Source: Clostridioides difficile ATCC 9689 = DSM 1296
Lineage (GTDB): Bacteria > Bacillota > Clostridia > Peptostreptococcales > Peptostreptococcaceae
Assembly: GCF_001077535.1 (NCBI RefSeq)
Contig: NZ_CP011968.1
Location: forward strand, 992,001-1,056,000
Reading direction: 5' to 3'
DNA: 64,000 nt
The position numbers were made by a program, and so were the translations under genes. The notes under the pieces were generated by a model, which was not told where the DNA came from, did no database searches, and saw nothing but the letters and a program-made list of their open reading frames with translations. Shown here one piece after another: positions 8,533-16,978 of the stretch (its first letter is position 1; every line of letters starts with the position of its first letter).

Positions 8533-8922
8533 ATGAAATTTTCTAAACAACGAGAACTGATTTTAAATGAAATATTAAATAATCCGGTTCATCCTACTGC
8601 GGATTACCTATATGAAAACTTAAAAAAAGATAATCCAAATTTAAGCTTAGGAACTGTGTATAGAAATTTAGCTCAGCTAACGGAACATGGCTTTATAAGA
8701 AAGGTTAGTATTCCAGGGTATCCAGATAGATTTGATGGTCGAATAGATAATCACTATCATATCATATGTGAAGTATGTGGAGAGGTATACGATTTAGAAT
8801 CCGAAGTTCTTAATAATTTACAAGAATTAATATCTGAGGAGACAGACATAAAAATAACATCTTATAACATAAGTTTTAAAGGGATTTGTAATAATTGTAA
8901 AAGGTGTAGCCAAGTAGGTTAG
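8533..8922 (+). CDS. perR: Peroxide-sensing Fur-family repressor
   Basis: Metal-dependent repressor of the oxidative-stress operon, including its own gene. The winged-helix domain (1-80) contains the recognition region SLGTVYRNLAQL; residue 41 is Thr. The dimerisation domain has HYHIICEVCG and a CNNCKRC zinc site. ATG 8533 is used because aaaagga is 9-10 bases upstream; ATG 8524 lies directly on that sequence. Sits between rbr and rbo with short gaps. I recall that a laboratory C. difficile lineage carries a Thr41 change that disables PerR; here Thr41 is intact, so the repressor should be functional. Confidence 0.92.
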   Translation: MKFSKQRELILNEILNNPVHPTADYLYENLKKDNPNLSLGTVYRNLAQLTEHGFIRKVSIPGYPDRFDGRIDNHYHIICEVCGEVYDLESEVLNNLQELISEETDIKITSYNISFKGICNNCKRCSQVG

Positions 8923-8958
8923 TTTTCAAATTCTAAAAATAATTAATGAGGTGAGTTT

Positions 8959-9345
8959 ATGTGTAGTGAACAAAAATTTTTTATATGTGAGACTTGTGGA
9001 AACCTTGTAGGAATGATACAAAGTGGTGGTGTACCTATTTTCTGTTGTGGAAAACCTATGAAGGAACTTGTTCCTAATACAACAGATGCAGCAGTTGAAA
9101 AACATGTACCTGTAATTGAAGTGGATGGAAATAATGTTACTGTTAAAGTAAGTAGCACAACTCATCCAATGACTAAAGAACATCATATAGCATGGGTGTA
9201 TCTTATGACTGAACAAGGTGGTCAACGCAAATGTCTAGCAGTAGATGGAGAACCTGTAGTTAAATTTGCTTTGAATGATGATGATAAAGTGATTTCTGCC
9301 TATGCTTACTGTAATTTACATGGATTATGGAAGGCTGAACTGTAA
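8959..9345 (+). CDS. rbo: Desulfoferrodoxin (2Fe superoxide reductase)
   Basis: Reduces superoxide to hydrogen peroxide without making oxygen. The short N-terminal desulforedoxin domain binds one iron through CETCG (near 10-13) and FCCGKPM. The larger domain binds the catalytic iron through HPM, EHHIAW and the CNLHGLW segment near the C-terminus. The 128-residue length fits the class. ATG 8959 follows aatgaggtg. As the third gene of the PerR unit, its product makes peroxide that rubrerythrin can remove. Confidence 0.94.
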   Translation: MCSEQKFFICETCGNLVGMIQSGGVPIFCCGKPMKELVPNTTDAAVEKHVPVIEVDGNNVTVKVSSTTHPMTKEHHIAWVYLMTEQGGQRKCLAVDGEPVVKFALNDDDKVISAYAYCNLHGLWKAEL

Positions 9346-9368
9346 TATTTAAATAAATTGAGTCAAAA

Positions 9369-9406
9369 AGGAGGCTATAAATGTATTTTCATACAAATAG
9401 CCTCCT
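9369..9406 (+). terminator. Stem-loop after rbo, possible weak terminator or processing site
   Basis: AGGAGGCTAT (9369-9378) pairs perfectly with ATAGCCTCCT (9397-9406). There is no T run after it, so partial read-through into the next gene is plausible. Confidence 0.6.
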
Positions 9407-9471
9407 ATAAATTTATATAAATTCAAGTTTTAATTTTGTTTAATGTCAATATAATATAAGGAGAAAATAAT

Positions 9472-10914
9472 ATGTCAATTTATAAATGTAGTGTTTGTGG
9501 ATATATTTATGATGAATCTAAGAATGATAAAACATGGGATGAATTAAGTGAAGATTGGGAATGCCCTGTATGTACAAAAGGTCGTAGTTATTTTGGAAAG
9601 ATAAGTACTGTTTACTATGAAGAAGATGAAAAGATAGCAGAAGACATAGTTGAAGATGAATCTAAATTAAATACTGAAAAAGAGGGAGATTTAAATTACT
9701 TAAGTACATATTTAAGAAGAGATGATGAAGTTGAGAAACATATGGATATAATTCACGAAATGGCTGTTACAGGAAAATCTATAATAGAACCTATGAGAAC
9801 TAAACTACCAGTAATTTCTTGGGATGATATTTTAATTATGGGTGCTCAATTAAATCCATTACCTTTAAATGAGCATGATGAAGTAAATACAACAACAATA
9901 ATAGGAAAAAAAGCAAAGAAACCTATGATTATAGAAAATCCAGTTTATATTTCCCACATGTCATTTGGAGCTTTGTCTAAAGAACTAAAAATAGCTTTAG
10001 CAAAGGGTGCAGCCCAAAATAAGACAGCTATGTGTAGTGGTGAAGGAGGTATATTACCAGAAGAGAAGGAAGCTTCATACAAGTATATTTTTGAGTATGT
10101 ACCAAATAAATATAGTGTAACTGAAGAAAATCTTAAAAATTCTGATGCTATAGAGATAAAAATTGGTCAAGGAACAAAACCTGGTATGGGAGGTCATCTT
10201 CCTGGCGAAAAAGTAACTGAAGAAATAGCAAAAGTAAGAAATAAGCCTGTAGGTCAAGATGTAATAAGTCCATCTTGTTTTGAGGAAATACAATCCAAAG
10301 AAGATTTAAAGAAACTTGTAGATGAACTTAGAGAAGTTTCAGAAGGGCGTCCAATAGGTGTTAAAATTTCAGCAGGTCATATTGAAAAAGATATGGAATT
10401 TATAGCTTATGCTAAACCTGATTTTGTAACTATTGATGGTCGTGGTGGAGCTACTGGAGCAAGTCCAAAGTTGCTTAAAGATGCAACTTCAATTCCAACA
10501 ATATTTGCTCTTTATCGTGCTAGAAAATACATAGATACACATGGATTAGATATAGATTTGGTTATAACAGGTGGGCTTCGTATATCTACTGATTTTGCTA
10601 AGGCAATTGCTATGGGTGCTGATGCAGTTGCTATTGCAAGTTCTGCTCTTATGGCAGCGGCGTGTCAACAATATCGTATATGTGGTTCTGGTAAGTGTCC
10701 TGTAGGAGTAGCTACTCAGGATGAGGAATTGAGAAAAAGATTACATATAGAAAACAGTGCTAATAGAGTGGCAAACTTTTTAAATGTAAGTTTAGAAGAA
10801 CTTAAGACTTTTGCTAGAATTTCTGGTCATAAAGATATACATGATTTAAGTGTTGATGATTTATATACTGTTAACTCTGAAATATCAAATTATACAAACA
10901 TACAGCATGTATAG
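9472..10914 (+). CDS. Rubredoxin - glutamate synthase (FMN domain) fusion protein
   Basis: Residues 1-40 form a rubredoxin-like domain with CxxC at 6-9 and CPVC at 31-34; the gap between the pairs is 21 residues, shorter than in classical rubredoxins. Residues ~85-465 match the FMN-binding glutamate synthase domain: SHMSFGALS, GQGTKPGMGG, GRPIGVKIS, DGRGGATGASP and a Cys-rich CRI/CGSGKCPVG segment for an iron-sulfur centre. The glutamine amidotransferase domain is absent, so true glutamate synthase activity is uncertain. Position behind rbr-perR-rbo suggests a redox role fed by rubredoxin electrons; this is inference. ATG 9472 has ataaggag upstream. Confidence 0.85.
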   Translation: MSIYKCSVCGYIYDESKNDKTWDELSEDWECPVCTKGRSYFGKISTVYYEEDEKIAEDIVEDESKLNTEKEGDLNYLSTYLRRDDEVEKHMDIIHEMAVTGKSIIEPMRTKLPVISWDDILIMGAQLNPLPLNEHDEVNTTTIIGKKAKKPMIIENPVYISHMSFGALSKELKIALAKGAAQNKTAMCSGEGGILPEEKEASYKYIFEYVPNKYSVTEENLKNSDAIEIKIGQGTKPGMGGHLPGEKVTEEIAKVRNKPVGQDVISPSCFEEIQSKEDLKKLVDELREVSEGRPIGVKISAGHIEKDMEFIAYAKPDFVTIDGRGGATGASPKLLKDATSIPTIFALYRARKYIDTHGLDIDLVITGGLRISTDFAKAIAMGADAVAIASSALMAAACQQYRICGSGKCPVGVATQDEELRKRLHIENSANRVANFLNVSLEELKTFARISGHKDIHDLSVDDLYTVNSEISNYTNIQHV

Positions 10915-10979
10915 ATTGAAGTTTGAAACTATTAGATTTTAGATAGCTATAAAAGTAAATGATAAATATATTTTATAAA

Positions 10980-11102
10980 AGAGAGTGTCTTAAAATGAAC
11001 TTTTTAGTTCATAAGTCACTCTTTTTTTGATGAAGCCAAATATATTTATCATTTTAGCAATGAAAAAGAATCTTATCTCTTTATTTTGAGATAGACTCCT
11101 TC
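10980..11102 (+). repeat. Dispersed intergenic element with terminator, copy A
   Basis: AGAGTG...CACTCT hairpin (10982-11022) followed by seven T acts as terminator of the preceding gene. The whole ~120 bp is similar to 13960-14084: gtgtctYaaaatg, then agttYataag, then cactcttttttt, then atgaagYcaaatatatt. Shorter relatives lie near 2765, 19955 and 28854. Confidence 0.7.
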
Positions 11103-11210
11103 TATTTATGAAAATTAAAGATATTAAATTGTAAAATATTCTGTGATGTCGTACTATTAAACTAAAGATTCTGTACTTTAAAGTAAATAAAAATTTAAGG
11201 AGTGATTATT

Positions 11211-12026
11211 ATGGAAAGATTGAAGATACAAGTTTTAGTTGACAATAATACTTATATTGATAGATACTTTGTTGGAGAACCAGCAGTAAGCTATTATATT
11301 GAGATTGATGGAAATAGGATTTTGTTTGACTCAGGGTATTCAGATGTATTCATATCAAACGCTGAAAAATTAAATATAGATTTAGGAAATTTAACTCATG
11401 TTGTTTTTTCTCATGGGCATAATGACCATACAAGAGGTATCCAGTTTCTAGAAAATAGGTATGATTTATCTACAGTTGAACTTATTTCACATCCTAACTG
11501 TTTTATACCTAGAAAACATGGAGAGAAAAGCATAGGAGCTCCATTTTCTGCTGAGGAAATTAAAAATATTTTTATGTATAATCCTAAGGATAAGCCATTT
11601 AATCTAAGTAAGAATTGTGTGTTTTTAGGTGAAATACCTTCTATAAATGATTTTGAAAAAAGAGCTAAAATTGGTAAATGTAAAATAGGAGATTTGTGGG
11701 AAGATGATTATGTTTTAGATGATTCTGCTATAGTTTGTAAAACTGATAAAGGTATTTTTATTGTTACAGGATGTTCTCATAGTGGAATTTGTAATATAGT
11801 AGAGTATGCTAAAAAGGTATGTGGAGATGATAGAGTTATTGGTATACTAGGTGGTTTTCATCTTTTTGAATTGAATAATAGGTTAGATAGTACAATACAA
11901 TATTTGGATAAAGAAGAAATGAGAATGTTGTACCCTTGTCACTGTGTTTCTTTTAAGGTAAAAGCGAAGATGAATGAAATATTGAATATAAATGAAGTTG
12001 GAGTAGGGCTGACCATAAGTATATAG
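11211..12026 (+). CDS. Metallo-beta-lactamase-fold hydrolase
   Basis: Cytoplasmic, 271 residues. The metal-binding signature SHGHNDHTRG lies near residue 65, further ligands near FIVTGCSHSGICNIV and the HLF/CHCVSF segments near the C-terminus. The arrangement (TGCSHSGI, GILGGFH) resembles the archaeal and clostridial MBL subgroup often annotated as a dihydropterin-ribofuranosylaminobenzene phosphate synthase, but that activity should not be assumed. ATG 11211 is used because aaggag lies 8 bases upstream; GTG 11202 overlaps it. Single gene between two terminators, so it is probably monocistronic. Confidence 0.8.
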   Translation: MERLKIQVLVDNNTYIDRYFVGEPAVSYYIEIDGNRILFDSGYSDVFISNAEKLNIDLGNLTHVVFSHGHNDHTRGIQFLENRYDLSTVELISHPNCFIPRKHGEKSIGAPFSAEEIKNIFMYNPKDKPFNLSKNCVFLGEIPSINDFEKRAKIGKCKIGDLWEDDYVLDDSAIVCKTDKGIFIVTGCSHSGICNIVEYAKKVCGDDRVIGILGGFHLFELNNRLDSTIQYLDKEEMRMLYPCHCVSFKVKAKMNEILNINEVGVGLTISI

Positions 12027-12060
12027 TATTTGAAAGTATATAAGATTTAAGTTGAAGGTT

Positions 12061-12093
12061 AAAAAGATATTTTCTATAGAAAATATCTTTTTT
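12061..12093 (+). terminator. Terminator of the MBL-fold gene
   Basis: AAAAAGATATTTTC pairs perfectly with GAAAATATCTTTTT around a tiny loop and ends in a T run. It is symmetrical enough to act on both strands. Confidence 0.9.
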
Positions 12094-12627
12094 GTTACGT
12101 TTATTTTAAGAGAAATCAATATACTTTTATATGAAATATTGTAAAAAAATTTATTTTTAATGAGAATATATTTTCATTAATAAACAATTTTATTATGTAT
12201 TAATAATGTTAGAATAAATATAAATAAATCAAAGTTACTTACATTACAGTATATTTTTTCACAAAATATATTGATTTATTCTTTTAAAGTTTGATAATTC
12301 CAATGAATGTAATAAAAGAAGGAATTTTATACTATACGATTATTATTATATAATAATAAAGAAAAAATTATATAATAATAAAGAAAAAATGTATAATATT
12401 TAACATTAAAAAAGATATTTCATAAAATTAAAAAACAAAGTGAATTTGAATACTATTTAAAAAATAAAATAAATATATAAAAAATATTTAATATAAAGGT
12501 GGAAATAAGTTGAAAATGTAAAGTCATTGGAAAAATATAGTTGAATTTAATGAGCAAAAATGTTATTGTTTTATCAATAAAGTGTTAAAATAAAAACTTT
12601 CAATATCATTTTAGGGAGGATGATTTC
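12094..12627 (+). promoter_or_regulatory. Long AT-rich leader/promoter region of the YkvI-like gene
   Basis: A near-perfect palindrome AATGAGAATATATTTTCATT lies at 12159-12178 (Fur-box-like). A perfect tandem 22-mer (ttatataataataaagaaaaaa) lies at 12346-12367 and 12368-12389. A sigma-A-like promoter TTATTG-17 bp-TAAAAT lies at 12563-12591, followed by agggagga at the gene start. I see no riboswitch or coding frame in the rest. Confidence 0.5.
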
Positions 12628-13812
12628 ATGCAAAAAAGTGTAAAGAAAGCAAAAGTAACGGGCTCTATGTTAGCTATTTTTGGTGTTGCAAGCGTTCTTT
12701 TTAGTTCACATGCAGGAGGAGGATTTGCTACAGGGAATCAAGAAACTCAGTACTATGTGCAGTATGGATGGACAGCACCACTTATGGCAATTTTAGCAAT
12801 GATTATACTTACTGCTACCATGAGAGAAGTTATCATAATGTATAATAATAACAATTGTAGGAATTATAAGGATTTATTTTGTGAGCTTTGGAGACCATAT
12901 CCAAAACTTGAAATAATATGGGAGATATATTACTATCTAATGGTTTTAATAGCTGTAAGTGCTGTTATAGCAGGTGCAGCAGCAGTATTTCAAAGTATAG
13001 GAGTAAATTATTTTGTAGCTGTATTTATTATTGGAGTTGTACTTCTTGTCTTTACTATATTTGGTGCTATGCTTGTATCTAAAGCAGCTACAGCAATGAC
13101 AATAGCTATTCTAGTATGTACTCTTACTATTTTTATTGTTGGTATAAAAGCTAAAGTACCAGAAATAACTGAAATATTATCAAATAGAACGAGTTTCACA
13201 CCTGGCTATATCAAGCCAATACTTAATACTTTTATTTATGCAGGTTTTCAATCGGTTGTTATACCTACACTTGCAGGATGTTCAAGACCACTTCTTAAGA
13301 ACTCAAAAGAAGCTACTAAGGCAATGATAATTTCATTTGTTATGAATGCAATTGCATTAGGACTTGCTGTAACTATGCTAATGGGATGGTATAGAGAAAT
13401 TATTGCTGCTGGGCAAACAACACTCCCTACTCTTTATGTTGCAGGTCAATCTGGAAATCATACTATATACATAATTTATAATGTTGCATTATTCCTTTGT
13501 TTAATGTCTACAGGAGTAACTACTATATTTGGTCTTGTAAATAGATTTGAAGACCATAAAGCACTTTCTTTCCTTTCTTCAAGAATGAAAAGAAGGGTAT
13601 TTACAGCTTGTGCAATAATGGTAGTGTCAATGCTTATATCACTTACAGGATTAAGTAATATTGTTAAATATGGATATGGATATTGTGGTTATCTTGGTCT
13701 ATTCACTATAGTAATTCCATTCCTTACACTAGGACATTATAAGAATAAGAAGTTTGCAAAGGAAAATCCAGAAGCTAAATGGCCAGCGGAATTAAATGAA
13801 AATGTAAATTAG
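12628..13812 (+). CDS. YkvI-like membrane transporter (APC superfamily)
   Basis: A 394-residue polytopic protein with about ten hydrophobic segments. The N-terminal GVASVLFSSHAGGGFATGNQE, rich in small residues, resembles the substrate and sodium-binding unwound first helix of APC/LeuT-fold transporters; the overall pattern matches the uncharacterised YkvI family related to branched-chain and other amino acid carriers. Basic C-terminus. ATG 12628 follows agggaggatg. It has its own promoter and sits alone before a bidirectional terminator. The substrate is unknown; an amino acid or related metabolite with sodium symport is the natural guess. Confidence 0.75.
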   Translation: MQKSVKKAKVTGSMLAIFGVASVLFSSHAGGGFATGNQETQYYVQYGWTAPLMAILAMIILTATMREVIIMYNNNNCRNYKDLFCELWRPYPKLEIIWEIYYYLMVLIAVSAVIAGAAAVFQSIGVNYFVAVFIIGVVLLVFTIFGAMLVSKAATAMTIAILVCTLTIFIVGIKAKVPEITEILSNRTSFTPGYIKPILNTFIYAGFQSVVIPTLAGCSRPLLKNSKEATKAMIISFVMNAIALGLAVTMLMGWYREIIAAGQTTLPTLYVAGQSGNHTIYIIYNVALFLCLMSTGVTTIFGLVNRFEDHKALSFLSSRMKRRVFTACAIMVVSMLISLTGLSNIVKYGYGYCGYLGLFTIVIPFLTLGHYKNKKFAKENPEAKWPAELNENVN

Positions 13813-13959
13813 ATGTAGTAGCAAAAAATATTGCTAAAGAGAATACTATAGATAAGAATACTATAGATAATATATCTGCATGTTTATTAAGATTATTTGC
13901 AAAATCTAATATTAAACAACTATAAACAAGCAATATAAAACTAAGAATAAAAGATAAAA

Positions 13960-14084
13960 AGAGGGTGTCTCAAAATGGACTTTTAGTTTATAAGGCACTC
14001 TTTTTTATATGAAGTCAAATATATTTTCATTATTTTGACAATAAAAGAGACTAATCCTACTTTGGATAGCCTCTTTTTTCTTTA
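13960..14084. repeat. Dispersed intergenic element with two terminators, copy B
   Basis: GAGGGTG...CACTC hairpin with TTTTTT (13961-14006) ends the YkvI-like gene. A second hairpin AAGAG.ctaATCC/GGATagcCTCTT (14047-14080) can serve the convergent helicase gene. The element is the second full copy of the ~120-bp repeat seen at 10980. The 376-bp gap from 13813 to 14188 holds nothing else that I can recognise. Confidence 0.7.
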
Positions 14085-14188
14085 ATATAAAATAGTATAA
14101 CAGCAAAGTATAGATTGATACATGTTTTCTGTAGCTTTCTATATATTACAGTGTTTGTGTGGCATTGGTATTTTAAGCAATCTATAAA

Positions 14189-15298
14189 TTATAATTCTAT
14201 AATTCTTCTACTAATTTTAGATTCTATAGCCGTCTCTATTTCACTTAACATTCGTTCATTTTTAGGGTCAATAAAAGCACATGTATAGCCTTCTTCACCA
14301 GCTCTACCAGTTCTACCAATACGGTGGATGTAGTCTTCTGGTGTTTCTGGTAAATCGTAATTATATATATGACTTACTCCAGATATATCAAGACCACGAG
14401 AAGCTACATCTGTAGCTATTAAGTATTGTATATCTAAATTTCTAAATGATTTCATTATTCTTTCTCGTTTTGATTGAGCAATATCACTATGAAGTTTTTG
14501 ACAATTATATCCTCTTATAGCAAGAGCTTCTTCAAGATTGTCAACCCTTCTCTTAGTTCTACAAAATATTATTGCCATAAAAGGATTATCTTCATCTAGT
14601 ACCTTACATAAGGCATCTAATTTTTTTCTATCTGTAGTTTCTACTACTTCTTGTTTTATATTGTTAAGAGTGATTTCTTCTTTTTGAATAGAAACTACAA
14701 CAGGATTTTTTGTGTATCTATAAGCTAATTTTTTTACTTGAGAATTTATAGTTGCAGAAAAGCATAGTGTTTGCTTTTTGTTTGAAGTCTCTTTTAAAAT
14801 AGCTTCCACTTCATTTTTAAATCCCATAAGCAACATTTGGTCTGCTTCATCTAAAACAAAAGTCTTCAACTTACTAAGGTCTATTGTTTTTCTATTTAGA
14901 TGGTCTAAAAGCCTACCTGGTGTAGCTATAATCATATGAATATTTCCTTTTAGTTTCTTTATTTGAGAACCAATATCTTTTCCTCCATATGCTGCAAGAA
15001 TACTTACATCTTTAGATTCTTTAAGTTTCATAGCTTCTTCTGTTATTTGAATAGCTAGTTCTCTTGTAGGAGAAAGTATAAGTACTTGTATATCATTTAT
15101 ATCTAATGATATATTTTCAAATATCGGAAGTAAAAAAGCTAGTGTTTTTCCTGTTCCAGTTTGAGCTTCTGCTATTACATCTTTTCCTTCTTTTATTAGT
15201 TTAATACTTTCTTTTTGTATAGGTGTAGGTGTTGTTATTCCTGATTTTTTTAGAATATTTATTGTATTTTCACTAATCCCTAAGCTTTTGAAATCCAT
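14189..15298 (-). CDS. DEAD-box ATP-dependent RNA helicase
   Basis: A 369-residue helicase core without a C-terminal RNA-binding extension. Q-motif PTPIQ, motif I AQTGTGKT, Ia PTRELAIQ, II DEAD (in LDEADQMLLMGF), III SAT, and VI HRIGRTGRAGE are all present in order. Such proteins remodel RNA duplexes in ribosome assembly, mRNA decay or cold adaptation. The start is taken at the ATG encoding MDFKSLG (15298) with aaagg upstream; an ATG six codons earlier overlaps that site. Transcribed convergently toward the YkvI-like gene, probably as a single-gene unit. Confidence 0.9.
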   Translation of the reverse strand: MDFKSLGISENTINILKKSGITTPTPIQKESIKLIKEGKDVIAEAQTGTGKTLAFLLPIFENISLDINDIQVLILSPTRELAIQITEEAMKLKESKDVSILAAYGGKDIGSQIKKLKGNIHMIIATPGRLLDHLNRKTIDLSKLKTFVLDEADQMLLMGFKNEVEAILKETSNKKQTLCFSATINSQVKKLAYRYTKNPVVVSIQKEEITLNNIKQEVVETTDRKKLDALCKVLDEDNPFMAIIFCRTKRRVDNLEEALAIRGYNCQKLHSDIAQSKRERIMKSFRNLDIQYLIATDVASRGLDISGVSHIYNYDLPETPEDYIHRIGRTGRAGEEGYTCAFIDPKNERMLSEIETAIESKISRRIIEL

Positions 15299-15760
15299 TG
15301 TTATCTTACCTTTCATGAAAAATTTTCTTTTTTATTAACCAATTAATAATATCATATTTATAAGTATTTTTAGTAAATTTTTTAATTATTATTTATATAG
15401 CTTAAAAATATATTAAGATACTTTAAAATGGAATGTAACTTAAATTAAATTTTAGTAGGAATTTTATAGGTTTATTTTTAAAGGTTTTTTGAAAATAAAT
15501 CTATTTAAAAATTAAATTAAAATGCAAGAAAAACATAATAACTTTCATTTTTAAGAAGTTTTCACAAAAAAGAAAAAATATAGTGCAATAAATGATACAA
15601 AGTAATATAATAGATTACAAGATATGAAAAGCTAAAAAAATAAATTGCAAATGAAATTAAAATGAATAAAAAATAAAAAAATAATCATAAGTTAGAGGTA
15701 TCAATGAAAAATAAGACTTAATGTTTTTAAAATTAAAAGTATACTAAGGGGGGCATTAAT
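15299..15760. promoter_or_regulatory. Divergent intergenic region before the citrate operon
   Basis: Very AT-rich. A TATAAT at 15606-15611 is a candidate -10 for the rightward operon with only a weak -35 (TGCAAT) about 16 bp upstream. I see no riboswitch, terminator or clear operator palindrome. aagggggg precedes ATG 15761. Confidence 0.35.
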
Positions 15761-16954
15761 ATGTGCGTTATATCAAAAGATAGAGCAAAGGAAATAAAAA
15801 TAGTAGATACTACTTTAAGAGATGGAGAGCAAACAGCTGGGGTTGTATTTGCAAATAGAGAAAAAATAATGATTGCTGAAATGTTAAGTGACCTAGGTGT
15901 TGACCAAATTGAAGTTGGTATACCTACTATGGGTGGAGATGAAAAAAATGTAATAAAGCACATATGTAGTAGAAATTTAAAATCAGATATAATGGCTTGG
16001 AATAGAGCAGTAATAAAAGATGTTGAAGAATCTATTTCTTGTGGTGTTGATGCAGTAGCTATATCAATATCAGTATCTGACATTCATATAGAAAATAAAT
16101 TGAGAACTTCTAGAGGCTGGGTTTTAGAAAATATGGCTAAAACAGTTGAATTTGCAAAGAAAAATGGATTATATGTTTCAGTAAATGGAGAAGATGCTTC
16201 AAGAGCAGATATAGACTTCTTAACTGAATTTATAAATGTTGGAAAACAAGCAGGGGCAGATAGATTTAGATACTGTGATACAGTAGGAGTTATGAATCCT
16301 TTTTCTATAAAGAATGCAATAGAAACTCTTTATGAAAGAACTAATTTTGATATAGAAATGCATACACATAATGACTTTGGGATGGCAACTGCAAATGCAC
16401 TTGCAGGAATAGCAGCAGGAGCAAATTATGTTGGTGTTACAGTAAATGGATTAGGTGAAAGAGCAGGAAATGCAGCATTAGAAGAAGTTTTAATGGCACT
16501 TAAGTGTGTTTATAAATGTGATTTAAATAATATAGATACTAGAAAATTTAGAGGAATATGTGAGTATGTAGCACAGGCATCAGGAAGAATACTTCCTACA
16601 TGGAAACCAGTAGTTGGGGATAATATGTTTATACATGAATCTGGTATACATGCAGATGGAGCTTTAAAAGACCCACATAACTATGAACCATTTGACCCAA
16701 GTGAAGTAAATCTTGAAAGAAAAATAGTAATAGGTAAACATTCAGGAAGAGCTGCAGTTGTAAATAAGTTGAGTGAATATGAAATGTATATTTCTCCAGA
16801 AAACGCTACCAAGCTATTAAATGCTATAAGAGCTACATCTATAAGATTAAAAAGAAGTTTAATGGATAAAGAAATTCTTCAATTATATTGTGATATACTA
16901 GCACATGAGAAAGGCACAACAGAAGAAGAAGCAGTTAGAGGTTCATATATTTAA
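15761..16954 (+). CDS. Homocitrate synthase family enzyme, probable Re-citrate synthase
   Basis: HMGL-like Claisen condensing enzyme, 397 residues. VDTTLRDGEQTAGVVF (near 15) holds the catalytic Arg-Asp, HTHNDFGMATANAL carries the metal-binding His pair and GLGERAGNA the third conserved block. By sequence it belongs with isopropylmalate/homocitrate synthases. The next two genes encode aconitase and isocitrate dehydrogenase, and some clostridia make citrate with a Re-specific enzyme of this family, so oxaloacetate plus acetyl-CoA to citrate is the best assignment. The symbol aksA has been used for the family member. Start ATG 15761 follows aagggggg. Confidence 0.78.
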   Translation: MCVISKDRAKEIKIVDTTLRDGEQTAGVVFANREKIMIAEMLSDLGVDQIEVGIPTMGGDEKNVIKHICSRNLKSDIMAWNRAVIKDVEESISCGVDAVAISISVSDIHIENKLRTSRGWVLENMAKTVEFAKKNGLYVSVNGEDASRADIDFLTEFINVGKQAGADRFRYCDTVGVMNPFSIKNAIETLYERTNFDIEMHTHNDFGMATANALAGIAAGANYVGVTVNGLGERAGNAALEEVLMALKCVYKCDLNNIDTRKFRGICEYVAQASGRILPTWKPVVGDNMFIHESGIHADGALKDPHNYEPFDPSEVNLERKIVIGKHSGRAAVVNKLSEYEMYISPENATKLLNAIRATSIRLKRSLMDKEILQLYCDILAHEKGTTEEEAVRGSYI

Positions 16955-16978
16955 GATATAATTGTTTAGGAGGAAAAT

